Source: Streptomyces sp. NBC_01478
GTDB taxonomy: Bacteria; Actinomycetota; Actinomycetes; Streptomycetales; Streptomycetaceae
Assembly (NCBI RefSeq): GCF_036227225.1
Contig: NZ_CP109444.1
Coordinates: forward strand, 6,987,501 to 7,051,500
Direction: 5' to 3'
DNA: 64,000 nucleotides
Shown: in pieces, positions 46,684 through 56,170 of the stretch
Layout of the letters: each line of letters starts with the position of its first letter
How positions within the stretch are numbered: position 1 is the first letter of the stretch
Translations under genes and position numbers: made by a program
Notes under the pieces: generated by a model
What the model was told of the DNA's origin: nothing
Databases searched by the model: none
The model's input: only the letters and a program-made list of their open reading frames with translations

Positions 46684-47352
46684 TCAGCCCGGGTACTCCG
46701 CGACATACTTCCGCGCCTGCGCCAGCGCCTCCGGATGCAGCGCCTCACCCGCCGGCAGCAGCCGCGGCAGCAGCTCCCGCTCGGTCGTCACGGCCCGGAA
46801 CTGCAGGGCCACCGTCACCTCGTGGTCGGGCCGGTGCACGATCTCGATCGCGTCCCCCGCCCGGATCTCACCGGGCTCGATGACCCGCAGATAGGCCCCC
46901 GGCGCCCCCATCACGGTGAACCGCTTCACCCACCCCCGCTCGCCCAGATGGTCCTGGAACGTGCGGCACGGGATCCGCCCGCAGGTGACCTCCAGCACCA
47001 CCTCGGGACCGATCCGCCAGCGCTCGCCGATCCGCGCGCCGGACACGTCGAGCCCCAGCGTCGTCAGGTTCTCCCCGAAGGAGCCGTTGGCCAGCGGGCG
47101 CCCCAACTCCCGCTCCCAGTCGTCGAGATCCTCGCGCGCGACCGCGTACACCGCCTGGTCGTCGCCGCCGTGGTGGCGTCGGTGACACACCGCGTCCCCG
47201 GCGAGCCCGCTCCCGGCGACGCCCTTGGGCCCGGGCGCGCTCACCCGCACGGCCGCGTCGGTCGGCCGCTTGTCGATCCCCGTCACGCCGTCCGGCTGGT
47301 CCGTGTACGGCACGGCCGTGGCCCGGCCCAGATTCAGCGAGAGAAGCTTCAT
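46684..47352 (-). CDS. MOSC domain-containing protein (YiiM-like)
   Basis: 222 residues from the ATG at 47352 (MKLLSLNLGRATAV); a longer in-frame start would run into the LysR control region. MOSC segments present are GLAGDAVCHRRHHGGDDQAV, GSFGENLTTLGLDVSGARIG and the conserved cysteine in VTCGRIPCRTF. Family members bind molybdopterin-like or sulfur cargo and help reduce N-hydroxylated compounds. It is divergent from a LysR gene, which may regulate it. Confidence 0.9.
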   Translation of the reverse strand: MKLLSLNLGRATAVPYTDQPDGVTGIDKRPTDAAVRVSAPGPKGVAGSGLAGDAVCHRRHHGGDDQAVYAVAREDLDDWERELGRPLANGSFGENLTTLGLDVSGARIGERWRIGPEVVLEVTCGRIPCRTFQDHLGERGWVKRFTVMGAPGAYLRVIEPGEIRAGDAIEIVHRPDHEVTVALQFRAVTTERELLPRLLPAGEALHPEALAQARKYVAEYPG

Positions 47353-47421
47353 GAAGGCACGGTAGGCGAGATCGCCCCAAAGGTGCGACGCATTTTTCAT
47401 CATCATCCCCAAGGAGCACTT

Positions 47422-47436
47422 ATGCTCGACGCATGA
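47422..47436 (+). other. Four-codon leader ORF overlapping the LysR start
   Basis: ATG CTC GAC GCA TGA, with the perfect ribosome site AAGGAG 5 bases upstream. Its stop overlaps the LysR ATG (47433) as ATGA. The LysR start itself lies 16 bases from the AAGGAG, too far for normal initiation, so the mini-ORF probably feeds ribosomes to it. Confidence 0.5.
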
Positions 47437-48374
47437 TCGAGGCCCGACATCTCCGTGTGCTGCGCGCCGTCGCCGCCACCGGCTCCTTCTCGGCGGCCGG
47501 ACGTGAACTGGGCTGCACCCAGCCCGCCGTGAGCCAGCAGATGAAGGCCCTGGAGGCCTCGGTCGGCACCCCGCTGCTGATCCGCACCGGCCGCGAGATG
47601 CGCCTGACCCAGGCGGGCGAGGCCCTGGTCCGGCACGGCGCCGGCATCCTCGCCGGCCTCACGGCGGCGGAAGAGGAGGTCGCCGCGATCGCGGGCCTGC
47701 GCGCCGGCCGGGTCCGCCTGGTCTCCTTCCCCAGCGGCAGCTCGACGCTCGTCCCCACGGCCCTCGCCGCCCTGCGCGCCGCGCACCCCGGCACCCGCGT
47801 CTCCCTGGAGGAGGCCGAGCCGCCGAACTCCGTCGACCTCCTCCGGGAGGGCGACTGCGACATCGCACTCGCCTTCCGCTACGAGACCGCGGCGGGCGCC
47901 GAGGACTGGTCCGACCTGGTCGTACGCCCCCTGCTCAGCGACCGCCTGGTCGCCCTGGTCCCGGAAAGACACCGGCACGCGCGTGTGCGGTCGGTCGCCA
48001 TCGGCGAACTCGCCGACGACCCCTGGATCGCCGGCTGCCCGCGCTGCCGGGGCCAGTTGGTCGAGGTGTGCGAGACCGCGGGCTTCACCCCCCGCATCGA
48101 CTTCGCGACCGACGACTATCCGGCCGTCGTCGGCCTGGTGAGCGCGGGCCTGGGCGTCGCCGTCCTGCCCCAGCTCGCCATCGAGTCCGTACGACCCCGG
48201 GGTGCGCGGACGGTGACGCTGGAACCGGCGGTGCGGCGGGAGATCGTCGCGCTCACCCTGCCGGACCTGGCGCAGGTGCCGGCGGTGGCGGCGACCCTCG
48301 ACCAGTTGGAGCGCGCTGCCGTGGCGGGACGCGCGGGGCGCGAGGAGCAGGGACGCCCGGGGAGCGAAAAGTAA
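47433..48374 (+). CDS. LysR family transcriptional regulator
   Basis: A 313-residue LysR protein. The N-terminal winged helix is RHLRVLRAVAATGSFSAAGR, then GCTQPAVSQQMKALE. The effector domain (about 90-300) shows VRLVSFPSGSSTLVPTALAA and PWIAGCPRCRGQLVEVCETA. The conserved CPRC-type cysteine pair could sense metal or redox state, though this is a guess. It is divergent from the MOSC gene, the usual LysR target arrangement. Its start is coupled to a 4-codon leader. Confidence 0.93.
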   Translation: MIEARHLRVLRAVAATGSFSAAGRELGCTQPAVSQQMKALEASVGTPLLIRTGREMRLTQAGEALVRHGAGILAGLTAAEEEVAAIAGLRAGRVRLVSFPSGSSTLVPTALAALRAAHPGTRVSLEEAEPPNSVDLLREGDCDIALAFRYETAAGAEDWSDLVVRPLLSDRLVALVPERHRHARVRSVAIGELADDPWIAGCPRCRGQLVEVCETAGFTPRIDFATDDYPAVVGLVSAGLGVAVLPQLAIESVRPRGARTVTLEPAVRREIVALTLPDLAQVPAVAATLDQLERAAVAGRAGREEQGRPGSEK

Positions 48375-48415
48375 GGGGCACGCGAGTGCGTGCCCGTCCG
48401 TGCAGAAACGTTCCT

Positions 48416-48745
48416 TCAGTTGTTCGAAACGGAGTCCCCGCCGGCCGCCGAGGCCGACACGAGCCGATTGCGGGCCCGCCCCATCAGTTCTTCGCGCTCG
48501 TCCTCGGTCAGGCCGCCCCAGACGCCGTACGGCTCGCGCACCGCCAGCGCGTGCGCCGCGCACTGTGCGCGGACCGGGCACCTCATGCAGACCTCTTTGG
48601 CCGAGTTCTCACGAGCGCTTCGTGCCGCACCGCGCTCGCCCTCGGGATGAAAGAAGAGCGAGCTGTCGACCCCTCGGCAGGCAGCCAGGAGCTGCCAGTC
48701 CCACAGGTCCGCGTTCGGTCCGGGAAGGCGGGAGAAATCTGCCAT
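48416..48745 (-). CDS. whiD: WhiB-family iron-sulfur regulator WhiD
   Basis: A 109-residue protein. Four cluster-binding cysteines are C23, C53, C56 and C62 (the spacing C-x29-C-x2-C-x5-C), followed by the GVWGG beta-turn at 74-78 and a basic tail (RARNR). WhiB proteins hold an O2/NO-sensitive 4Fe-4S cluster and bind the principal sigma factor. The position beside bldM, and the Mycobacterium whiB3-sigD-guaB2 order, identify it as whiD, needed for spore maturation. It is convergent with the LysR gene. Confidence 0.9.
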   Translation of the reverse strand: MADFSRLPGPNADLWDWQLLAACRGVDSSLFFHPEGERGAARSARENSAKEVCMRCPVRAQCAAHALAVREPYGVWGGLTEDEREELMGRARNRLVSASAAGGDSVSNN

Positions 48746-48821
48746 TGCGTGACCCCTTGTAGCCGTTATGGGCGGATACGGTGTCCACGACCGTACAACT
48801 ACGATCTAAGGAGATGAAAAT

Positions 48822-48857
48822 ATGACTCATTGCGAATCTAGCCTCAGACACCAGTAA
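48822..48857 (+). CDS. Possible 11-residue leader peptide upstream of bldM
   Basis: ATG at 48822 preceded by TAAGGAGAT, a perfect ribosome site at ideal spacing. It encodes MTHCESSLRHQ and stops. It lies in the 381-base gap between divergent whiD and bldM, 270 bases before bldM, in the lower-GC part of the gap. It may be a chance match, and no homologue is known to me. Confidence 0.3.
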   Translation: MTHCESSLRHQ

Positions 48858-48974
48858 AAGGGAAGAAATAGGGCCGAATGGGGCACCGGTTGTGATGAAA
48901 GCTTGAGGGTCGGCCCCGCATGCCTCCACCGTGTCCGCACCCTCACGTAGAGTGCCGAAGAGGACACACGGCCC

Positions 48975-49002
48975 CGTAACTCTTTCGAGTGACCGTCGTT
49001 GA
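48975..49002 (+). promoter_or_regulatory. BldN-dependent type promoter of bldM
   Basis: CGTAAC (48975-48980), 16 bases, CGTTGA (48997-49002). This matches the sigma-BldN consensus I recall for the S. coelicolor bldM p1 promoter. It lies about 120 bases before the bldM ATG. Confidence 0.8.
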
Positions 49003-49126
49003 GAGTGCGAGGCGGTTGAAAACATCAAGAGCTCGGGCAGGCGTCCGAGACGGTCGACCGCACAGGTGACGATTTCGTACCAGCCTGGAGGCTCAAGGTG
49101 ACGTGCATCAGTTGCGGAGGGCGGCC

Positions 49127-49738
49127 ATGACATCCGTCCTCGTCTGTGACGACTCCCCGCTTGCCCGAGAGGCGCTCCGCCGCGCGGTCGCGACCGTGCC
49201 CGGTGTCGAGCGCGTGACGACGGCGGCCAACGGCGAGGAAGTCCTCCGCCGCTGGGGTGCCGACCGTTCGGACCTCATTCTGATGGATGTCCGCATGCCC
49301 GGACTCGGCGGTGTCGAGACCGTGCGGCGGCTGCTGTCCGCCGACCCGGGCGCACGCATCATCATGCTCACCGTCGCCGAAGACCTGGACGGCGTGGCCC
49401 TCGCGGTCGCGGCCGGCGCCCGCGGCTATCTGCACAAGGACGCCTCGCGCGCCGAACTGCGGGCCACGGTCACCCAGGCCCTCGCCGACCCGACCTGGCG
49501 ACTGGCCCCGCGCCGGCTGCGCTCGGCCGAGATGGGCGCCGCGCCGACGCTCACCGCGCGCGAGATCCAGGTCCTGGAGGGCATGAGCCACGGCCGCTCG
49601 AACGCGGAGATCGGCCGTGAGCTGTTCCTCTCCGAGGACACGGTCAAGACGCACGCCCGGCGGCTCTTCAAGAAACTCGGCGCCTCGGACCGGGCGCACG
49701 CCGTGGCGCTCGGTTTCCGGTGGGGCCTGGTCCGTTAG
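49127..49738 (+). CDS. bldM: Atypical response regulator BldM
   Basis: 203 residues from the ATG at 49127 after GGAGGG. The receiver domain has the acidic pair CDDS (D8, D9), the phosphorylation-site position D54 in LILMDVRMPG and a K in YLHKDAS. The C-terminal LuxR-type HTH is LTAREIQVLEGMSHGRSNAE...EDTVKTHARRLFKKLGASD. BldM controls aerial hyphae and sporulation genes, alone or as a heterodimer with WhiI, and is described as working without phosphorylation. Length and neighbours (whiD, ECF sigma, guaB) match the S. coelicolor gene. Confidence 0.95.
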   Translation: MTSVLVCDDSPLAREALRRAVATVPGVERVTTAANGEEVLRRWGADRSDLILMDVRMPGLGGVETVRRLLSADPGARIIMLTVAEDLDGVALAVAAGARGYLHKDASRAELRATVTQALADPTWRLAPRRLRSAEMGAAPTLTAREIQVLEGMSHGRSNAEIGRELFLSEDTVKTHARRLFKKLGASDRAHAVALGFRWGLVR

Positions 49739-49773
49739 GGCCAGGTCAGTGGGTCGTAGCGGGGATACGAGAA

Positions 49774-49801
49774 TCCCCGCCCGCCACCGGGTGGGCGGGG
49801 A
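49774..49801 (+). terminator. Terminator after bldM
   Basis: Nine-base perfect arms TCCCCGCCC / GGGCGGGGA around a 10-base loop, 35 bases after the bldM stop and before the sigma-factor gene. Confidence 0.8.
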
Positions 49802-49914
49802 CGGTGAAGGGGCCCGCCGGGTGCCCGCTGCTCGTTTCGCCGCGGATGCCGCATCCTTGAGGTGTGGAGTTCCTCGGGGACGAGTCGGTCGAGCGGGAGG
49901 GGAGGGCGCAGGAG

Positions 49915-50592
49915 ATGAGTTCCGGCGCACCTGCTCATAACGCTTCGGTGCACAACAACGGACGCGGTGCCACGGACCCTTCGGCCACAAGGCACCATGG
50001 ACCGATGCGTGACGACGAGGCGGCCAGTGCCCCAGGGGCGATTGGTGGACTCGTCCTTCGCGCGGTCGACGGAGACGAGCAGGCAACCCACGATCTGCTC
50101 GCCCACGTCCACCCACTGGCGCTCCGCTACTGCCGCACCCGTCTGTCCCGACTCCCGGGCGACGCACGGCACTTCGTGGAGGACCTCGCCCAGGAGGTCT
50201 GCGTAGCCGTCCTCCTCGCGCTCCCGCGCTACAAGGACACCGGCCGCCCCTTCGAGGCCTTCGTCTTCGCCATCGCCGCCCACAAGGTCGCCGACCTCCA
50301 GCGGGCCGCGATGCGCCACCCCGGTTCCACGGCCGTCCCGTCCGACGAGATGCCCGAGCGGCCGGACGACTCCCTCGGCCCCGAAGAGCGCGCCCTGCTC
50401 AGCAGCGACGCCGAATGGGCCAAGAAACTCCTGGCCAACCTGCCGGAGAACCAGCGCGAGTTGCTTCTGCTCCGCATCGCCGTGGGTCTGACGGCGGAGG
50501 AGACCGGACAGATGTTGGGAATGTCACCCGGCGCGGTCCGGGTCGCCCAACACCGCGCGCTGAGCCGACTGCGGGCACTGGCCGAGCAGTAG
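49915..50592 (+). CDS. sigD: ECF sigma factor (SigD/ShbA type)
   Basis: 225 residues from the ATG at 49915; GTG at 49864 and ATG at 50005 are possible. Region 2 reads [20 protein letters not shown] and [18 protein letters not shown]; region 4 reads [20 protein letters not shown] and [20 protein letters not shown]. The place between bldM and guaB matches Mycobacterium sigD next to guaB2. In S. griseus a sigma factor of this class (ShbA) is reported to drive the principal sigma gene hrdB; whether this is that orthologue is my recollection, not proven here. No anti-sigma gene is adjacent. Confidence 0.85.
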   Translation: MSSGAPAHNASVHNNGRGATDPSATRHHGPMRDDEAASAPGAIGGLVLRAVDGDEQATHDLLAHVHPLALRYCRTRLSRLPGDARHFVEDLAQEVCVAVLLALPRYKDTGRPFEAFVFAIAAHKVADLQRAAMRHPGSTAVPSDEMPERPDDSLGPEERALLSSDAEWAKKLLANLPENQRELLLLRIAVGLTAEETGQMLGMSPGAVRVAQHRALSRLRALAEQ

Positions 50593-50727
50593 CGCCCCCA
50601 AGGGCCGTTCCCTCACCCACGGTGCCTTTCTTGAACAGTCGGCCGACGGGTTACGTACGAACATACGAAGCCCGAAGCGAGCCGTAGCCGTGGAATCGTG
50701 GAATGTGGGACCCCTGCTTCCCGTTAG

Positions 50728-52275
<1,548 letters not shown>

Positions 52276-52301
52276 TCGCCACGCGCGCGTGAAGCGAGTC
52301 G

Positions 52302-52332
52302 AGGGCGGCTCCGGAGCATCCGGGGCCGCCCT
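52302..52332 (+). terminator. Hairpin after guaB
   Basis: AGGGCGGCTCCGG / CCGGGGCCGCCCT arms with a 5-base loop, one G-U pair, 27 bases after the stop. Confidence 0.7.
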
Positions 52333-52391
52333 TGTCGTACCCGTCGGCGATACTGGAAGACGCTGAGACGCAAGAAGGAAAGGCCACACAC

Positions 52392-53516
52392 GTGACTGAG
52401 ATCGAGATCGGGCGCGGCAAGCGCGGCCGCCGGGCGTACGCCTTCGACGACATCGCCGTCGTCCCCAGCCGCCGTACGCGGGACCCGAAGGAGGTCTCGA
52501 TCGCCTGGCAGATCGACGCCTACCGCTTCGAGCTGCCCTTCCTGGCCGCCCCCATGGACTCGGTCGTCTCCCCGGCCACCGCGATCCGCATCGGCGAGCT
52601 CGGCGGCCTCGGCGTGCTGAACCTCGAAGGCCTCTGGACGCGGTACGAGGACCCGCAGCCGCTCCTCGACGAGATCACCGGCCTGGACGTGGACGCCGCG
52701 ACGCGCCGCCTCCAGGAGATCTACGCGGCTCCCATCAAGGAGGAGCTGATCGGGCAGCGCATCAAGGAGGTGCGCGACTCGGGCGTGGTCACCGCCGCCG
52801 CGCTCTCCCCGCAGCGCACGGCCCAGTTCTCCAAGGCCGTCGTCGACGCGGGCGTGGACATCTTCGTCATCCGCGGTACGACGGTCTCGGCGGAGCACGT
52901 GTCGGGCTCGCACGAGCCGCTGAACCTGAAGCAGTTCATCTACGAACTGGACGTCCCGGTGATCGTCGGCGGCTGCGCCACGTACACGGCGGCCCTGCAC
53001 CTGATGCGCACCGGCGCGGCCGGTGTCCTCGTCGGCTTCGGCGGCGGCGCCGCGCACACCACGCGCAACGTCCTGGGCATCCAGGTCCCGATGGCCACGG
53101 CCGTCGCGGACGTGGCGGCCGCCCGCCGCGACTACATGGACGAGTCCGGCGGCCGGTACGCGCACGTCATCGCCGACGGCGGTGTCGGCTGGTCCGGCGA
53201 CCTCCCCAAGGCGATCGCCTGCGGCGCGGACGCGGTCATGATGGGCTCCCCGCTGGCCCGCGCCACGGACGCGCCGGGCAAGGGCCACCACTGGGGCATG
53301 GAGGCGGTGAACGAGGAACTCCCGCGCGGCAAGAAGGTCGACCTCGGCACGGTCGGCACGATCGAGGAGATCCTCACCGGCCCGTCCCACATCCCCGACG
53401 GCTCGATGAACATCTTCGGGGCGCTGCGGCGCGCGATGGCGACGACCGGGTACAGCGAGCTGAAGGAGTTCCAGCGGGTCGAGGTCACCGTCGCCGACTC
53501 GCAGCACAAGCGGTAG
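52392..53516 (+). CDS. guaB3: GuaB3 family IMP dehydrogenase-related protein
   Basis: 374 residues from the GTG at 52392 (MTEIEIGRGKRGRRAYAFDD). It has the IMPDH/GMP reductase barrel without CBS domains. The loop that carries the catalytic cysteine in GuaB (GPGSICTT) reads GGGAAHTTR, with His222 in place of Cys. Other conserved parts are present: IADGGVGWSGDLPKAIACGA and MMGSPLARA. GuaB3 paralogues sit after guaB2 in actinobacteria; a cyanobacterial GuaB3 was reported, as I recall, to have GMP reductase activity. The activity of this copy is uncertain. Confidence 0.9.
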   Translation: MTEIEIGRGKRGRRAYAFDDIAVVPSRRTRDPKEVSIAWQIDAYRFELPFLAAPMDSVVSPATAIRIGELGGLGVLNLEGLWTRYEDPQPLLDEITGLDVDAATRRLQEIYAAPIKEELIGQRIKEVRDSGVVTAAALSPQRTAQFSKAVVDAGVDIFVIRGTTVSAEHVSGSHEPLNLKQFIYELDVPVIVGGCATYTAALHLMRTGAAGVLVGFGGGAAHTTRNVLGIQVPMATAVADVAAARRDYMDESGGRYAHVIADGGVGWSGDLPKAIACGADAVMMGSPLARATDAPGKGHHWGMEAVNEELPRGKKVDLGTVGTIEEILTGPSHIPDGSMNIFGALRRAMATTGYSELKEFQRVEVTVADSQHKR

Positions 53517-53540
53517 GCGGTAGGCGGTTCTACGACGCTT

Positions 53541-53576
53541 CGAAGGGCCCGGGCCTGGGTGGTCCGGGCCCTTTCG
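53541..53576 (+). terminator. Terminator after guaB3
   Basis: CGAAGGGCCCGG and CCGGGCCCTTTCG, 12-bp stem with one bulge, loop of 11 bases, ending in a short T-run. Confidence 0.8.
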
Positions 53577-53813
53577 TGTGCCCAAGTGGGGCTGGTGGGG
53601 CGCGTGTTGGGACCAGGGGGCGCACGGTTGCGTTCGGGGCGAAAGTTCGCTGGTGGGGCGTGTCGGGGCGGTAACGTCCGTGATCGGCGCCCCAGTTGTG
53701 TGGGGTGCTCCCTTCCACGGAAATCGTTCCGGACCCGGGCTCTCGGGGCCCGGCCCGAATTCCAGACGAACCGCCTACCGGGCTAATGGGCGGCCTCGTG
53801 GAAGGGGGCACCC

Positions 53814-53912
53814 ATGGGTCGCCACCGCAAGCCCATCCGCTGGGACCGGATCCGTCTTCGGATGGTGAAGCAACGGAGGAAGCGGATCTTGTGGATGTAC
53901 GGCGGAAAGTGA
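53814..53912 (+). CDS. Very basic small protein, 32 residues
   Basis: ATG at 53814 with AAGGGGGC five bases upstream. The product is dominated by Arg and Lys (RHRKPIRWDRIRLR and KQRRKRILW) with three Trp/Tyr. It lies in the 576-base gap between guaB3 and a convergent membrane-protein gene, where I recognise no other gene. The cationic, aromatic composition suits an RNA-binding or membrane-active peptide, but that is inference. A hairpin at 53965 could end its transcript. Confidence 0.5.
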   Translation: MGRHRKPIRWDRIRLRMVKQRRKRILWMYGGK

Positions 53913-53964
53913 GCGGCCACCCCCAACACACGTAGGGGTGGACACTCCGTTCACTTTTCAAGAG

Positions 53965-53990
53965 CCCGCCGCATTAGCCCCTACGGCGGG
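53965..53990. terminator. Hairpin after the basic small ORF
   Basis: CCCGCCG / CGGCGGG 7-bp stem with a 12-base loop containing ATTAGCCCCTA. It sits between two convergent genes and could stop transcription on either strand. A modest stem. Confidence 0.45.
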
Positions 53991-54092
53991 TTCCACCTGT
54001 TTCTAACGGTACCGGCGCCGCGAGTCGCACGCCACCAGCCCCCGACGCACACCCCGCCCCAAGCGCCCCCCTGCACAACCCGCGCGCCGGGG

Positions 54093-54671
54093 TCAGAGCG
54101 CCGCCTTCTTGGTGCCGGAGAACGCGGCGAACGCCGCGATGGCGAAGAAGACGAAGGTGAGCGGGTCGGAGTCGGCCTTCCAGGCGTCCTGGACCACGCC
54201 GAAGTGGTCGAAGAACACCTTGCTGAAGCTCACGCCGTACTCGTCCGCGATGAGCATCGCCTCGCCGACCAACTGGCCGAGGTAGACCGCGACCAGGGCC
54301 AGCACGGCGCTGACCACGGGAAGCGCGGGGTTGCGCCCGCCGAGCCTGCCCGCCGCGAGGCCGATGACGAAGCCGACGCCGACCGCCGCCCAGCCGATCT
54401 CGTGCTTGGTGGTGCCGATGACGACGCCGTAGATGCCGGCGGCGACCAGGGCGGCGGCGACAGCGGTCACCAGGCCGAGCACGATGTTGTTCTTCGGGGG
54501 AGCGGGCGGGGCGTACGGAGCCGGGGGCGGCGGCGGTACGGCGCCGGGCTGCTGGGCGTACGGGTTGCCGTCGACCGGCTGCGGCTGCGGCTGCGCGGGC
54601 GCCTGCGGCTGGGCCGCCTGCGCCTCGGGCTGCGGCTGTGGCTGTTGTGGTGGCGTGGCTGACTGGCTCAT
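54093..54671 (-). CDS. Pro/Gln-rich multi-span membrane protein
   Basis: 192 residues from the ATG at 54671. The first about 60 residues are almost all Pro, Gln and Ala (PQQPQPQPEAQAAQPQAPAQ), a disordered cytoplasmic tail of the kind seen on Streptomyces membrane proteins. Four hydrophobic spans follow (starting about IVLGLVTAVAAALVAAGIYG), the last ending near the C-terminus. No enzyme motif. I do not recognise a specific family. It is divergent from nothing close and separated from the dehydrogenase-like gene by 136 bases. Confidence 0.85.
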   Translation of the reverse strand: MSQSATPPQQPQPQPEAQAAQPQAPAQPQPQPVDGNPYAQQPGAVPPPPPAPYAPPAPPKNNIVLGLVTAVAAALVAAGIYGVVIGTTKHEIGWAAVGVGFVIGLAAGRLGGRNPALPVVSAVLALVAVYLGQLVGEAMLIADEYGVSFSKVFFDHFGVVQDAWKADSDPLTFVFFAIAAFAAFSGTKKAAL

Positions 54672-54807
54672 GACAGAAATCCCCCCACGGGATGCGAAGA
54701 CAGGAAAGGCGAAGCAGAGATGCGCGCGCACGGATATGCGACAACTGTGCGACGAGTGTGGGGAGATTAGCAGGTCGACGTGACCCTGTGACCAGTCGTT
54801 TTCGTGC

Positions 54808-56016
54808 TCAGAGCCGGTGCGCCGCGCCGGTCGGTGTGGCCCCGCGCGTGTCCAGCAGCAACTGCGCCTTCACCGACAGGCCTTGGAGGTCGTACGTCCG
54901 GTGCTGCTGGAGCAGGATCGTCAGGTCGGCGTCCGCCGCCGCCTCGTAGAGGGAGTCCGCGCGGGGGACCGGGCGGTCGAGGACGCTCCAGGACGGGATG
55001 TGCGGGTCGTGGTAACTGACGGAGGCGCCGAGTTCCATGAGGCGGATCGCGATCTCCTGGGCGGGGGTGGCCTGTTGGTCGGCGAGGTCGGCCTTGTAGG
55101 TGACGCCGAGGAGGAGGACGCGGGCCCCGCGCGCGGACTTGCCGTGTTCGTTGAGGAGCGTGGCGGCGCGCTGGATGACGTAGCGGGGCATCTGGTTGTT
55201 GACCTGCTGGGCGAGTTCGACCATGCGGAGCGGGCGGCCGCCGTGTGCCGTCAGGTCCTGGGGGACGGCGTGGCCGCCGACGCCGGGGCCGGGGCGGAAG
55301 GCCTGGAAGCCGAACGGCTTGGTCTCCGCGCAGCGGATGACGTCCCAGAGGTCGACGCCCAAGTCGTGGCACAGGACGGCCATTTCGTTGACGAGGGCGA
55401 TGTTGACGTGCCGGAAATTGGTCTCCAGTAGCTGCACGGTTTCCGCTTCGCGCAGTCCACGCGCGCGTACCACCTTGTCGGTGAGACGGCCGTAGAAGGC
55501 GGCGGCCGATTCGGTGCAGGCCGGGGTGAGGCCGCCGATCACCTTGGGGGTGTTGGCCGGGGTGAAGTCGCGGTTGCCGGGGTCGACGCGGCTGGGGGAG
55601 TAGGCGAGGTGGAAGTCGCGGCCCGCGCGGAGGCCCGATCCCTCTTCGAGGAGCGGGCGCAGGAAGTCCTCGGTGGTGCCGGGGTGCACCGGTGACTCCA
55701 GGATCACCGTGGTGTGCGGGCGCAGGTGGGCCGCGAGGGCGCGGGCGGCCGTCTCCACCTGGCTGAGGTCGAGTCCGCCGTCCGCGTCCGGGGGTGTCGG
55801 TGCGCAGATCACGGCGGTGCGTACGCGGCCGAGCTCGGCGGGGTTCGTGGCCGACCGGAAGCCCCCCGAGAGCATCCGGCGCAGTTCGGCGGGGCTGAGG
55901 GAGCCGGCCTCGGGGCCGGTCTTGAAGCCGACCGTGGCGATACCGGCGGCGACAGCGGCCTGGGCCAGGGGCAGGCCGAGAGGACCGAGTCCGATGACGG
56001 CGAGATCTGCGGGCAT
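54808..56016 (-). CDS. Nucleotide-sugar dehydrogenase-like protein lacking the catalytic cysteine
   Basis: 402 residues, similar along its length to UDP-glucose/UDP-ManNAc dehydrogenases. The NAD fold GLGPLGLPLAQAAVAAGIA, the segment ESPVHPGTTEDFLRPLLEEG, TKPFGFQAFRPGPGVGG and VLLLGVTYKADLADQQATPA are clear. The key motif GGxCxxKD reads GGHAVPQD, with Ala250 where the nucleophile Cys should be and Gln in place of Lys. The Asp normally binding the NAD ribose is replaced in TVGFKTGPEA. It is probably not a dehydrogenase in the usual sense and may be a regulator or a different enzyme. It is monocistronic on the minus strand. Confidence 0.85.
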   Translation of the reverse strand: MPADLAVIGLGPLGLPLAQAAVAAGIATVGFKTGPEAGSLSPAELRRMLSGGFRSATNPAELGRVRTAVICAPTPPDADGGLDLSQVETAARALAAHLRPHTTVILESPVHPGTTEDFLRPLLEEGSGLRAGRDFHLAYSPSRVDPGNRDFTPANTPKVIGGLTPACTESAAAFYGRLTDKVVRARGLREAETVQLLETNFRHVNIALVNEMAVLCHDLGVDLWDVIRCAETKPFGFQAFRPGPGVGGHAVPQDLTAHGGRPLRMVELAQQVNNQMPRYVIQRAATLLNEHGKSARGARVLLLGVTYKADLADQQATPAQEIAIRLMELGASVSYHDPHIPSWSVLDRPVPRADSLYEAAADADLTILLQQHRTYDLQGLSVKAQLLLDTRGATPTGAAHRL

Positions 56017-56066
56017 GGCGTGGGCCGTCCTTCCCAGTAACCGAAGCGGGACAGGTGCGCAAGCCC

Positions 56067-56170
56067 TGTGGACAGAACGAGCGAGCGCAATGTCAGACTA
56101 GGAGTAAATATGACCGTTATGCGGGATTGGACGGCTGTGTTTTTCTGCGGTCCTGTGATTGTTGTCCACA
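56067..56170. promoter_or_regulatory. Two inverted DnaA-box-like sequences between the dehydrogenase-like and glpD genes
   Basis: TGTGGACAG (56067-56075, reverse of CTGTCCACA) and TTGTCCACA (56162-56170), the Streptomyces consensus DnaA box. They lie within inverted 9-bp arms (CCTGTGGAC and GTCCACAGG). The site is in a divergent 271-base gap and is not oriC by its neighbours. A chance pair is possible. Confidence 0.4.

Noticed and set aside
56067..56170. Origin of replication
   Set aside because: Only two DnaA-box-like sites and no dnaA, dnaN or rpmH neighbours.
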